A DNA stretch of 34,980 bases, from the NCBI GenBank assembly GCA_027295865.1, contig JAPUKB010000056.1:1-34980 (forward strand), read 5' to 3'. The notes under the pieces are model-generated. The model was not told the DNA's origin. It did not search any database and saw only the letters and a list, made by a program, of their open reading frames with translations. The DNA comes from Nitrososphaerota archaeon (GTDB taxonomy: Archaea > Thermoproteota > Nitrososphaeria > Nitrososphaerales > UBA57). Both the position numbers and the translations under genes were made by a program. Within the stretch, counting starts at the first letter, position 1. Every line of letters begins with the position of its first letter. Of the stretch, positions 8,325-17,611 are shown piece by piece.

Positions 8325-8997
8325 TAACCCGAATTATCCTGATATCCGCTTCTTCCTGTTCAAGCTGAACAAAACCGTCGTGTGCGACGAAGAAGAGAAG
8401 AATGAAGTAGCGAGCCTTCTCCCGGAGAGACATCCCATCAATGAGTTTACTGAAGGAGATCACACCAGTCGCCATTAACATTTGTGTAAGCCGTTCGCGA
8501 AATTCCCTGACCATCCCTTGTATCTTCACTACGAAGCGATCTATCTCAACAGTTGGATCCACTACCATCAAACTGGATTTCTCGCGTAGGCGAATTGCTT
8601 GAGTTGATACATCTTGAAGTATTCGTTCAAGAGAAATAACGAGATCATCAATTGAAGTGGAATAAAGCTCATAGCGGAATGGAAGTATTATCATGCGAGG
8701 GGGTTCTCCTCGATTGGGAGGAACCCTTACGGTCCGTAACCTTTCGAAATAGAAAAGCGTCTCCACTTTAAACCTATACAGTATTGCAGACGAGAGGGCA
8801 GCGGCTCCACAAAGGCGTAGATCCACCTTATCGCCCTTCATTGCAAACGAGATGAACATCTGCAGCAGATCCGCAATATCTATCTCCCAGGGCTTCCCGG
8901 AGCGCGCAGGATTAGGGTTGATTAGGAGATTAAGAGGAGCCTTCGAGATCTGGAGTGGAATTGAATAGGGATTATTCTCGATTTCCCGTTCATCCAT
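8290..8997 (-). CDS. scpA: Segregation and condensation protein ScpA
   Basis: Kleisin-like N-terminus (PLNLLINPNPARSGKPWEIDIADLLQMF) and C-terminal winged helix; lies between smc and scpB. Confidence 0.85.
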   Translation of the reverse strand: MDEREIENNPYSIPLQISKAPLNLLINPNPARSGKPWEIDIADLLQMFISFAMKGDKVDLRLCGAAALSSAILYRFKVETLFYFERLRTVRVPPNRGEPPRMIILPFRYELYSTSIDDLVISLERILQDVSTQAIRLREKSSLMVVDPTVEIDRFVVKIQGMVREFRERLTQMLMATGVISFSKLIDGMSLREKARYFILLFFVAHDGFVQLEQEEADIRIIRVIDQEGSGLSVV

Positions 8998-11900
8998 TCC
9001 TCATCTGCACCTCAATCCGTGGCTGATATTTCAGCGTCTTTGATAGTCCCTTCTCCATATAGACTCCATACATAGAATCAGCCCTTGAGAGTATCGCGTC
9101 CTTTAGGCTGACAATAACTATTTGGGATCTATCTACTCTCTCCTTCAGCAATTCTGCAAGTCTGTCGGAGTTGACCGCGTCCAAGTGCGCATCGATTTCA
9201 TCGAAGATATAAAATGGCGCCGGATTAACCGCTTGGATGGCAAGTATTAGCGAGAGAGCGGAGACAGTTTTTTCTCCCCCACTTACTACCCCACTCTCTC
9301 GAGCAATTTTATTTGGAAATTGTGCCATAAGTAATACTCCGCTATTAAAAACGTCATCTGGGTCTTCCAGTTCCAACCATGCCGATCCGTTCGTTAGTTT
9401 AGCAAAGATTTCTCTTAGTTCGCGATCTATCTTTTCGAAAGCATCCAGAAAGACTTTCTTCTTTTCGGCCTCTACGCTCTCGATGAAATTGACAATCGCA
9501 TTTCTCTCCCCTTCTAGCTGATTCTTTCTCTCCGACATTCCCTTGTAGCCGACGTAGATTTCACGATAGTTCTTGTCTGCTAAGAGGTTGACATCTCCTC
9601 TTAGAGTTTCATATTCTTTATCTAACTCGTCTTTTATTCTTTCGACACCCTCAAATGTATCAAGTAGCGTAGAATAACCGTGAGTTGAGAGTTTGCTACT
9701 AAGAGCTCGCTCGGTATCCGCTTGACTTTCGAGACCCTTGCTTGTGGAGACTATCCTCTTCTCTAGTCCACTGAGAGATCTGGAAACGGCCTCTTTCTCT
9801 CTTCGCAGTTTCCTTGTATTGTTGTCAAACTCTTCCAGAACCGCTTTTGATTTTCTCGATTCGACGTCTAGTTTCATCTCATCCTGAGAGAGGTTGAAAA
9901 GTTCCGTCTCCATTTGTGGTAGTAACCTCTTGGCGCTTTCCAGCCATCTCTTCTTTGAATCAAGTTCTTCGGTCCCCTTTCGTCTTTCAGCATCAAGGTT
10001 CCTGAGTTGTGGCTGGAGATTGTGTTCAAGGTCTGCTTTCTTCCTTGTAAGCTCTGTCGAGACCTGGGTAGTTTCTAAAATTTCCTGCTCAAGCGCGCGA
10101 AGAAGATCAGATCTCTCGGCATCCAAACCTAATCCCCTCTCGTTTAGTTTTGTGTAAGCCGAGTCGTTAATCCTTTGCTCTTTATCTGCTATTTTTGAGA
10201 GAAGAACCTCCTTGGAGCGCTCTCGTCTATTGAGATTTCTAGTTGTTCGATTAAGTTCCTTTGCGGTACGGACGGACTGATCTCGTAACGCGAGTCTCAC
10301 TCGTTTATATCGCGAGTATAGTGAGCGCAGGTTAGAGATTTGTAAGTTAAGCTTCTCGACTGCCATATTTTTCTTGATTTTATCGGATTCGAAGACTTTA
10401 GCTTGAGAGTTCAACGAAGTCAGATCGGATTTTCTCTTTTCTATGGTCTGTCGTAAGGAGCTCACGCCCTTCTTTATTGCAGCATGGGAACTTGTGTCAA
10501 ATATGAGGTTTGCCATGGGAAAAATACTGCCGGTCTCGAGGGCCGAGCCCCCGGCTTCAAACAAGTCACCGTTGCCTGTAACAGTCCTGAATCCTTTTTG
10601 AGAGAGTAGGTACGCTGCCGTTGATGTTTTTACAAGTAGTGTATCGCCAAAAACGAAGTTCACTAGTCCTTTGAGATCGGATCTAGGGTTAAGCAAATCT
10701 GAAAGACAGCCAACTATGTTAGGATCGTTCGGCGGAGCGACCATACGTGTGTCCCACACATCTGAGAGTGGGATAAGAGCAACTCTCCCGAGTTTGAGTT
10801 TTTTTATCGGTTCCACAATTCTTAGAAGAGAGGCCATATCTTTCACAACTACAGCGTTGATCCAGCGTCTACCTGCAGCTAATAGGGGGACCTGATATTC
10901 TCCATCCAATGTTACAAGATCTTCAAACCTACCTAAGAAACCATCTAGAGACCTTTCTTTGGTAATTGCTTTTAGTCTTGAAAACGAGGCTTGTTGTCGG
11001 GACAGCTCTCTAGCAGCTGCAATCTGTGATTCGTGTTTTACGACAACGTCGCTCGCCGTTTGCAGGGTATCTATTGCTTTGGAAACCTCCTCTTCCAATC
11101 TTACCCTCCTAACATCTATGGCGGAGTTCGTTCTCTCGATTTCTGAAAGGGATCGGGTCTCGAGAGATTGTGTACGTTCTAGCTCCTCAATCTGAGATTC
11201 GACTTTTAGAGTCTCATCAATTGACTCCGCTTTCTCTTTAAACCCCTTTAGTCTTTCGTTCAAGAGAGTTTTCTTCGCAGCCGCCTCCGAGATAGAGGAA
11301 GAGGCAGAGTTCGTGGCCTTCCTGAACAGATTAATCTTTTCATTGAGAAGGCGGACATTGTCCTCCGCCAGAGTCATATGTCGGCGAACTTCGTTCCTCT
11401 CATCATTCCACATTTGAAGCTTCATGTCCAATTCGCGTTTTTCGGACTCTCTTTTTACAAGGTCTTTTTCAAGGGAGGCAATGCTAGCGCTAACTTCTTC
11501 GAGTTTCGTCATCCCATCCTCTCTCATCTGCGAGAAGTAAGGCAAGGTGTCGGTGATTTTCTGGACAATGGTAGTTGTGTCGCCAAGTTGGCTCTTCAAT
11601 TTCTCGATTTCATTTCTCTTTTGAGCTATCTTTACCTGAAGATCTACTAGCTTCTTGCCTCTCTCTTCGAGGATACTATTGAGAAACTTAGTTCTCTCTT
11701 CTTCAATATGCGCGATCTGGTCATTCAAGTGTGAGACTTCCGCTTCAAGAGTCCCTTTTTCCGCTTCCGTAGCTTTGATTTGGTCCTTTTGATCAGCAAT
11801 GTTGTTTCGCACAGCTAACAACCTCTGGGATACCAGTAACGCATTCAACCACCCTATCTCCTTCTCGAGGTATCGCAATCGAAGTTCGTCATTTCTCTCG

Positions 11901-12523
11901 CCCTCAAGAGAATCAATCCTAGATCTAATTTCGTCAATTCTGGCCAGGGCGACTTCGAGTTTCCGATCAGACTCATCGAGCGTTTTCTTGGCCCGTTCGC
12001 TTTTCTCGTTGAATTGTGCAACGCCGACAATCTCTTCTATAATGATCCGCTTTTCTTCCGCACTCAACTCTGAGAGACGAGTAACCATGCCTTGAGGCAC
12101 AAAATTTAGGCCGTCCGGGTCGATCATAGCCAAACTTAGGAGTTCTCTTAGGGTGCCTTTCTGTATCTTCTTTCCATTAAGAAGGTAAGTGCTTTCTCCT
12201 GTCGATCTTATCTCTCTTGAAATTGTGACATTATCGGTATCTACGTGAATAAGACGGTCTGAGTTCTCAAGAGTAACTGTGGCTTTCGCATCACGGGGCT
12301 TCTCTCCTCCACTCCCGTCGAAAATGAGCGAGCTCAGTCTGTTCACTCTTAGGTTCCTTGGATTAGTTTGTCCGAGTGAGAACATGATTGCATCGATAAT
12401 GTTGCTCTTGCCGGACCCGTTGGGGCCAGTTACACCAATCAGACCTCTATCAAAGTGAATGGTCACAAGTCTATTTCCAAATGACTTGAATCCTCTAAGT
12501 TCTAACTTCTTGATATAGACCAT
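8990..12523 (-). CDS. smc: Chromosome segregation protein SMC
   Basis: Walker A GPNGSGKSNIIDAIMFSLG, hinge, signature VVSGGEKTVSALSLILAIQ, Walker B PFYIFDEIDAHLD; 1177 aa. Confidence 0.97.
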   Translation of the reverse strand: MVYIKKLELRGFKSFGNRLVTIHFDRGLIGVTGPNGSGKSNIIDAIMFSLGQTNPRNLRVNRLSSLIFDGSGGEKPRDAKATVTLENSDRLIHVDTDNVTISREIRSTGESTYLLNGKKIQKGTLRELLSLAMIDPDGLNFVPQGMVTRLSELSAEEKRIIIEEIVGVAQFNEKSERAKKTLDESDRKLEVALARIDEIRSRIDSLEGERNDELRLRYLEKEIGWLNALLVSQRLLAVRNNIADQKDQIKATEAEKGTLEAEVSHLNDQIAHIEEERTKFLNSILEERGKKLVDLQVKIAQKRNEIEKLKSQLGDTTTIVQKITDTLPYFSQMREDGMTKLEEVSASIASLEKDLVKRESEKRELDMKLQMWNDERNEVRRHMTLAEDNVRLLNEKINLFRKATNSASSSISEAAAKKTLLNERLKGFKEKAESIDETLKVESQIEELERTQSLETRSLSEIERTNSAIDVRRVRLEEEVSKAIDTLQTASDVVVKHESQIAAARELSRQQASFSRLKAITKERSLDGFLGRFEDLVTLDGEYQVPLLAAGRRWINAVVVKDMASLLRIVEPIKKLKLGRVALIPLSDVWDTRMVAPPNDPNIVGCLSDLLNPRSDLKGLVNFVFGDTLLVKTSTAAYLLSQKGFRTVTGNGDLFEAGGSALETGSIFPMANLIFDTSSHAAIKKGVSSLRQTIEKRKSDLTSLNSQAKVFESDKIKKNMAVEKLNLQISNLRSLYSRYKRVRLALRDQSVRTAKELNRTTRNLNRRERSKEVLLSKIADKEQRINDSAYTKLNERGLGLDAERSDLLRALEQEILETTQVSTELTRKKADLEHNLQPQLRNLDAERRKGTEELDSKKRWLESAKRLLPQMETELFNLSQDEMKLDVESRKSKAVLEEFDNNTRKLRREKEAVSRSLSGLEKRIVSTSKGLESQADTERALSSKLSTHGYSTLLDTFEGVERIKDELDKEYETLRGDVNLLADKNYREIYVGYKGMSERKNQLEGERNAIVNFIESVEAEKKKVFLDAFEKIDRELREIFAKLTNGSAWLELEDPDDVFNSGVLLMAQFPNKIARESGVVSGGEKTVSALSLILAIQAVNPAPFYIFDEIDAHLDAVNSDRLAELLKERVDRSQIVIVSLKDAILSRADSMYGVYMEKGLSKTLKYQPRIEVQMRNG

Positions 12524-12587
12524 CCTGCATCACACCCTGCGATTTCGTGGTAGACGATTATATCGCCTCTGGAACCTAGAGATTACA

Positions 12588-12597
12588 CTATATAAAC
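12588..12597 (-). promoter_or_regulatory. TATA-box-like element upstream of smc
   Basis: Minus strand GTTTATATAG about 65-75 nt upstream of the smc start. Confidence 0.4.
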
Positions 12598-12696
12598 CGG
12601 GAACTACATCTAGGTTAACTACATCTCCTCTTAACATAAAGAGAGATCGACAATATAGAACGCCCAAGAAACACAACTTCAGTAGACCCTAAAAGC

Positions 12697-13863
12697 TCAA
12701 TTAGAGCGTCCCTTGTTCGCTAGAACCCCCACCAGAGTTTCGATGAACAACTCAACATGAGATCGAGTTACATGCGGCATAATTACGAGGCGTAAATGAG
12801 TAGGAAAAGTCGAGATTGCATATCCTTTATTTCTTAGTCTTCTCGACAGGACAGAGATCTTTATTCTTGAAGAACGAAAGCCCAGCACGTTCATTTCCGG
12901 TTTCGAGATAACTACAACGCCATCGATACCTGTCAAACGCTGATAAAGATACTCTGTCAATCTCATGCAGCTGCGTGCGGTTTTCTTGTATCCCTCTTGG
13001 CCCATGAGATTCAACAGAGACCAGACTGAGACTATTGAAGCTCCAGGACTAGTTCCCAGAATAGTTCCTCGAGGTTTGAGTCCACCTGAGAGATAGTCAG
13101 TGTCATATGAAATAGTATCTAAGGCTCGTCTGTTCCTGAATAGAAGAGCACCAGATGGGATAGGAGCCATACCCATCTTATGAGGATCAATCGTTATGGA
13201 TCTCACAGCCTTCAGACGAAAATCGAAATCTGGGAGATCAGAACCACGAGCTTTCAGAAAGGGGATTACGAAACCCCCGAAAGATGCGTCTACATGAATA
13301 GGGATCTGAAACCTACTTGAGATCTCGGACATCTCCTGGATAGGATCGATGAGGCCCAGATCTGTACTGCCCGCAGTCCCGATCATCAAGATGGTATGGG
13401 AAGTAATCGCATTGCTGATCTTGCTCGCATCAAATCTATGTTTGTCAGGTGGAATCACGACGAGTCTCAACCCAAGCAAATCTCCAGCTTTCTTGAAGGA
13501 GTGATGTGCCAAGGAAGAGAGGATAACCTCTGGTTTTTCTTTGCGACTTTCATTTCGGGCAGACCAGAGCGCCATCACATTCGCCTCGGTTCCACCTGAT
13601 ACGATATGTCCTGATGCTTTCGAATGTGAAAGAAGTGTACCAATTATTCTGATACAATCTCTCTCAAGATCCAAGGTTCCTCTGAGTAACCCGGGATCAC
13701 CTATGTTTTTCTCAAGGTAAGCAGAATAGACCGATCTTGCGAAATTGTGGGGCTCAGTGCACATTGAACCAAAAATCTTGCCGGATTCGAAATTGAGATC
13801 CTCCGATAGGCGACGACTTAAGCTATTCAGAATGCGATTTCTGCTTATGCCCTTTACGTTCAT
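12697..13863 (-). CDS. mfnA: PLP-dependent group II decarboxylase (MfnA-type), probably L-aspartate 1-decarboxylase
   Basis: PLP-lysine motif SITIDPHKMGMAPIPSGALLFRN and HVDASFGGFV. The aspartate assignment is inferred from the adjacent CoA genes. Confidence 0.82.
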   Translation of the reverse strand: MNVKGISRNRILNSLSRRLSEDLNFESGKIFGSMCTEPHNFARSVYSAYLEKNIGDPGLLRGTLDLERDCIRIIGTLLSHSKASGHIVSGGTEANVMALWSARNESRKEKPEVILSSLAHHSFKKAGDLLGLRLVVIPPDKHRFDASKISNAITSHTILMIGTAGSTDLGLIDPIQEMSEISSRFQIPIHVDASFGGFVIPFLKARGSDLPDFDFRLKAVRSITIDPHKMGMAPIPSGALLFRNRRALDTISYDTDYLSGGLKPRGTILGTSPGASIVSVWSLLNLMGQEGYKKTARSCMRLTEYLYQRLTGIDGVVVISKPEMNVLGFRSSRIKISVLSRRLRNKGYAISTFPTHLRLVIMPHVTRSHVELFIETLVGVLANKGRSN

Positions 13864-13884
13864 GGCGACCTCCTTGATGTTCGA

Positions 13885-14778
13885 TTACGCTTCGCTTACG
13901 ACCGATCTATCCTTTTCAGCCTTGTAGAGCCTTTGAAGTTTACCCAATTCAGATGACTCCATACTTGCACTGTGACGTTTTTCGGGGTATTTGCCGACAA
14001 TGATTTCGTCTTTGAACTTTGACAAGGCCGATATAATTACAGGAGATAGATCAACGTACTTCTTGGCAAAGCGTGGCGTCAAGTTATCATAAAGCCCGAG
14101 GACGTCATGAAGAACAAGTATCTGCCCGTCACAGAAGGGCCCTGAGCCAATACCTACTGTTGGAATTGAGACCTTCTCGGTCACAACCTTTGCTACCTCA
14201 GAGGCTACCATTTCGAGGACTAGAGCAAATACACCAGCACTCTCTAATTCCAATGCATCTTCTATGACAATTCTAGCTGATCGGTAATCCTTACCTTCAG
14301 TTCTATACCCGTGCCAAAACTTGGCTCTTTGGGGCTTCAAACCCACATGCCCCATTACTGGAATTCCCGCCCTGGTCAAAGCTCTAACAATGTCAGCATA
14401 TTCGCTGCCCCCTTCCAGCTTGACTGCATCCATTCCACCTTCTTTCAGGAACAATCCACCGTTGGCTAGGGCGTCTTGCTTGGACGCGAAAGACATGAAT
14501 GGCATGTCTCCGACTAGTAGAGGCCTATGTGCTCCCCTTGAAACGGCTTTGCTCATTGTTAGCATCTCACTCATGCTCACAGGGATGGTACTATCGTAAC
14601 CCAGAGTGACCATTCCACCAGAATCACCAACAAGAAGTAAATCCATTCCTGCTCTATCGGCTAGGCGGGCGAAGGGATAGTCATAGACAGTGACGGCAGC
14701 TATTCTTCTGCCTGATCTATCGCTTCCCCTCTTCAGCCCCATTAGCCGATCTATGGTAATCTTCTCATTTGGGCTCAT
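13885..14778 (-). CDS. panB: 3-methyl-2-oxobutanoate hydroxymethyltransferase
   Basis: AAVTVYDYPFARLADRAGMDLLLVGDSGGMVTLGYDST and GIPVMGHVGLKPQ. Confidence 0.95.
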   Translation of the reverse strand: MSPNEKITIDRLMGLKRGSDRSGRRIAAVTVYDYPFARLADRAGMDLLLVGDSGGMVTLGYDSTIPVSMSEMLTMSKAVSRGAHRPLLVGDMPFMSFASKQDALANGGLFLKEGGMDAVKLEGGSEYADIVRALTRAGIPVMGHVGLKPQRAKFWHGYRTEGKDYRSARIVIEDALELESAGVFALVLEMVASEVAKVVTEKVSIPTVGIGSGPFCDGQILVLHDVLGLYDNLTPRFAKKYVDLSPVIISALSKFKDEIIVGKYPEKRHSASMESSELGKLQRLYKAEKDRSVVSEA

Positions 14779-15566
14779 TTTCTTCCCTGTCTCTTGGTTG
14801 ATAGTCGACTTATTCTTTTTGTAAGATAGGAGAGAACCGATCGAAGATTCGCAGAGTTATTGAAAGAGGTTGCAATAATATGTATTTCCTCATTTGTTAA
14901 TCGATTCAGATATCGTATTTGATCTATCATTTGCGGAATAACTCTAACGATGTCATCAACTATGCTGATAGAAGCGGACTTAGATGTTCTTGAGAGCGGA
15001 TTAAGGTCAACAGCAATTACAAGCTTCCCCATTTTCCTAAGTGATTCGGTTCTATCACCATCTTCTAAGGGAATAACTACAACATCAGCTTTCATGATTC
15101 CTCTTGAATCGACCCTCCGTCTTTCGCTGCTGAGTTCGGGTATTCTCCTCTGGTAGGCAGGGTCGACTCCGAGGACGTCCCTAATCCCGGCATCGCGCAG
15201 AACCCCTGAGATTCTTCTTATTCGTTCCTGATTCCTATAGAATAAATTAATCTCTACATCCGCACCCGTCAGCTTTGAAAGCCTAGCTACACCTTTAGCG
15301 GCGACCGAGGCAACATTCCCATTCACAGAGATCACCGGGCGATCAGCTAGGATTATCCGCGCTGCTGCCGCCCTAATTGCAATTCTTGCGGCAGGTATTG
15401 TGCGCTCTCCGAAGAGATAGTCAAAGGCCTCGCCTCGCCCATATGCTATCAAACCTTGGGGGACAAGCAAGCCGCTCTCTAGTGATTGGGAAAGCATCTC
15501 TCTCGAGCGCAATGATTCTGCCCTAGGATGCAACCGGGGGGAGATATTATAGATCGGAGTTCTCAA
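14775..15566 (-). CDS. 4-phosphopantoate--beta-alanine ligase (archaeal phosphopantothenate synthetase)
   Basis: GLIAYGRGEAFDYLFGERTIPAARIAIRAAAARIILADRPVISVNGNVASVA; CoA gene cluster context. Confidence 0.88.
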   Translation of the reverse strand: MRTPIYNISPRLHPRAESLRSREMLSQSLESGLLVPQGLIAYGRGEAFDYLFGERTIPAARIAIRAAAARIILADRPVISVNGNVASVAAKGVARLSKLTGADVEINLFYRNQERIRRISGVLRDAGIRDVLGVDPAYQRRIPELSSERRRVDSRGIMKADVVVIPLEDGDRTESLRKMGKLVIAVDLNPLSRTSKSASISIVDDIVRVIPQMIDQIRYLNRLTNEEIHIIATSFNNSANLRSVLSYLTKRISRLSTKRQGRK

Positions 15567-16480
15567 AGTAGTCGCGCTCCTTGATTATCTATGCGAGAAA
15601 AAATTATTTCTGGTCTTGACGGCAATGTCTCAAAGGACCTGTCGCTGGCGACAATCCTGTCAAATTCATTTCGACTATCTTCGGTAATTAAAGAGAAAAG
15701 AGTTTCGCCGAATAATCCCATACCACAGATCAGGCCACAACTTTCTGCGTAATTCAGAATGCCCAGGAGCCTATCCGACATTAACCCCAAAGCGACTGAG
15801 AATTTCCTAGACAACTCTAAAAAAAGATCGACTGAAGGGTCTTTAAGAAGTCTCTGCAAAGCGGGTCTCCCAATAAGATTTATTTTTCTAACTAACTCTG
15901 GATTTGAAATAACGTGTTTGGTTTCCAATGGACCAAAACAGATAGTGCCTGCAACGCTTTTCCTTCCAAGATGGAATTTTGAGATCTTTCCGATGCCTGG
16001 GGCTCCCGAGCTGATTCTTATCTCTGGACCTCCATAGAGCTCCGCAAGGACGGTACCCAGACCGGTACCGCATTCTATTTCGGCGAGATGGGCGATTTGA
16101 GCTGCCTCGGTGATTGTGAGACCCAGCCCAAGAGACTCATTTAATGCAAGTGCTAGACTGAGGCCCGCGGAGCCGCTGGACCCATATCCGGCCCCTATGG
16201 GAACTCTTACAAAGTGATCGATGAGGATTTCATGATTCGATCCCATCATTTGCATCATCCGACGGGCGACCAATTCGGAAACCTCTGCTGAAAGGGGCGG
16301 GGATCCGTTTATTCTAACCCGGATTGAGCTGGCGGAATCCCTCCTGGTCCGTACTTCGGTTGTAACTCCTCGCTCAATCGAGAACCCTGCTCCCAAGGAG
16401 CCCTGGCTAAGGGGGTCGTGAACCCTGGGGGGTACTTCGAGGATCCCCGTAATGTGGGCAGGAGCGAAAGCTGACTCCAT
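15563..16480 (-). CDS. Pantoate kinase (GHMP family)
   Basis: APAHITGILEV...GAGFSIERGVTTEV; GHMP loop RVPIGAGYGSSGSAGLSLALALN; cluster context. Confidence 0.88.
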   Translation of the reverse strand: MESAFAPAHITGILEVPPRVHDPLSQGSLGAGFSIERGVTTEVRTRRDSASSIRVRINGSPPLSAEVSELVARRMMQMMGSNHEILIDHFVRVPIGAGYGSSGSAGLSLALALNESLGLGLTITEAAQIAHLAEIECGTGLGTVLAELYGGPEIRISSGAPGIGKISKFHLGRKSVAGTICFGPLETKHVISNPELVRKINLIGRPALQRLLKDPSVDLFLELSRKFSVALGLMSDRLLGILNYAESCGLICGMGLFGETLFSLITEDSRNEFDRIVASDRSFETLPSRPEIIFSRIDNQGARLL

Positions 16481-16533
16481 TAGGCAATCTGCTGAGGGTC
16501 TCTTTAATTAGAATATACTATAAATTCTCTATA

Positions 16534-16547
16534 TCTCTATATAGAGA
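16534..16547. promoter_or_regulatory. Perfect 14-bp palindrome TCTCTATATAGAGA; candidate operator in a divergent promoter
   Basis: Direct reading; ends 2 nt before the ATG at 16550. A direct half repeat TCTCTATA precedes it at 16526. Confidence 0.6.
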
Positions 16548-16549
16548 CC

Positions 16550-17551
16550 ATGGAACTAAGAAGGGTGCAAGAGGTAGGAGGAGGAACAGCCATGGTCTCC
16601 CTCCCCAAGGAGTGGGCGGCGAGAAACGGGGTTCGAAAGGGGACTCTTATATCAATTCAGGAAGGCTCTGCGGACCGGTTAGTATTGGCTCCCTTTTCGG
16701 GCGAAAGAGAGATGAACCAAGCTACCCTTGCTTTCAATCCGAATGAGCAACGGAGGTTGCTTGGTGAGATTACCGGATTCTATCTGCTCGGATACGATGT
16801 TATCAAAATACAGGGAAGTGAGAGAGTCTCCTATGATGTACGGGAGGCGATAAAGGGAGCTATGAGCCACCTCGTCGGGCTGGAAATAGTGGAGGAAGAT
16901 GCCTATTCCATAACGACCCAATTTCTCCTTGACAGTAGCAATCTTGCTCCAAGTAAAATCTTCAGGAGAATGCACTCTATCGTCAATGGAATGCAGGCGG
17001 ATATCGTAACTTCGCTCGTTGAAGGCGACAAACGAATGATGAAAGTAATTCCGCATAGAGATGATGAGGTAGATAGGCTCTACTTCCTATTAGTACGGAC
17101 GATTAGGAGCGCAGTAATCGACCCAATGCTTGCTGCAAGATACTCCATTAGTCAGATAGATTGCCTCGATTTCAGGGTAGCAGCGAATGTTTTGGAATCC
17201 ATTGGAGATACCAACGTGTCAATGGCCAAAATCATTATGGAATTACCCCATCCCATCGAACTCACTAAGACTCTTGGGGTGTCGGTACTTGAGATAAACC
17301 AATTGTTGGTGAGAATGCTCGACTTGGGCCTAGATTCACTTCTATCAAAGAATGCGGATAACGCTCGCGAAACGGTAATTTCATACAACCGATTCTCAAA
17401 AGGAATATCATCTCTCCGGGAAAAGGCCTCTTCAGAATTATCGTCAGATATTGGCCCGCTAAATGGAATCCTTGATGGGATGTCTCGTATTGCCCAATCA
17501 AGTGTAGATATTGCAGATCTATCTGTCCCATTCTATCCAGTGGTAAGATGA
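16550..17551 (+). CDS. AbrB/SpoVT-domain plus PhoU-domain regulator
   Basis: N-terminal RRVQEVGGGTAMVSLPKEWAARNGVRKGTLISIQEGSADRLVLAP (swapped-hairpin AbrB), then helical PhoU-like repeats. Confidence 0.85.
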   Translation: MELRRVQEVGGGTAMVSLPKEWAARNGVRKGTLISIQEGSADRLVLAPFSGEREMNQATLAFNPNEQRRLLGEITGFYLLGYDVIKIQGSERVSYDVREAIKGAMSHLVGLEIVEEDAYSITTQFLLDSSNLAPSKIFRRMHSIVNGMQADIVTSLVEGDKRMMKVIPHRDDEVDRLYFLLVRTIRSAVIDPMLAARYSISQIDCLDFRVAANVLESIGDTNVSMAKIIMELPHPIELTKTLGVSVLEINQLLVRMLDLGLDSLLSKNADNARETVISYNRFSKGISSLREKASSELSSDIGPLNGILDGMSRIAQSSVDIADLSVPFYPVVR

Positions 17552-17611
17552 GAAAGATGATGTGGTGGATCAAAGGAAAAGGGTTAAAACTGGTCTAGGT
17601 GAGATGCCTTT

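Noticed and set aside
9237-12095. Plus-strand ORFs within smc
   Set aside because: Antisense to a clear SMC coding sequence; Ser/Phe-rich mirrored composition.
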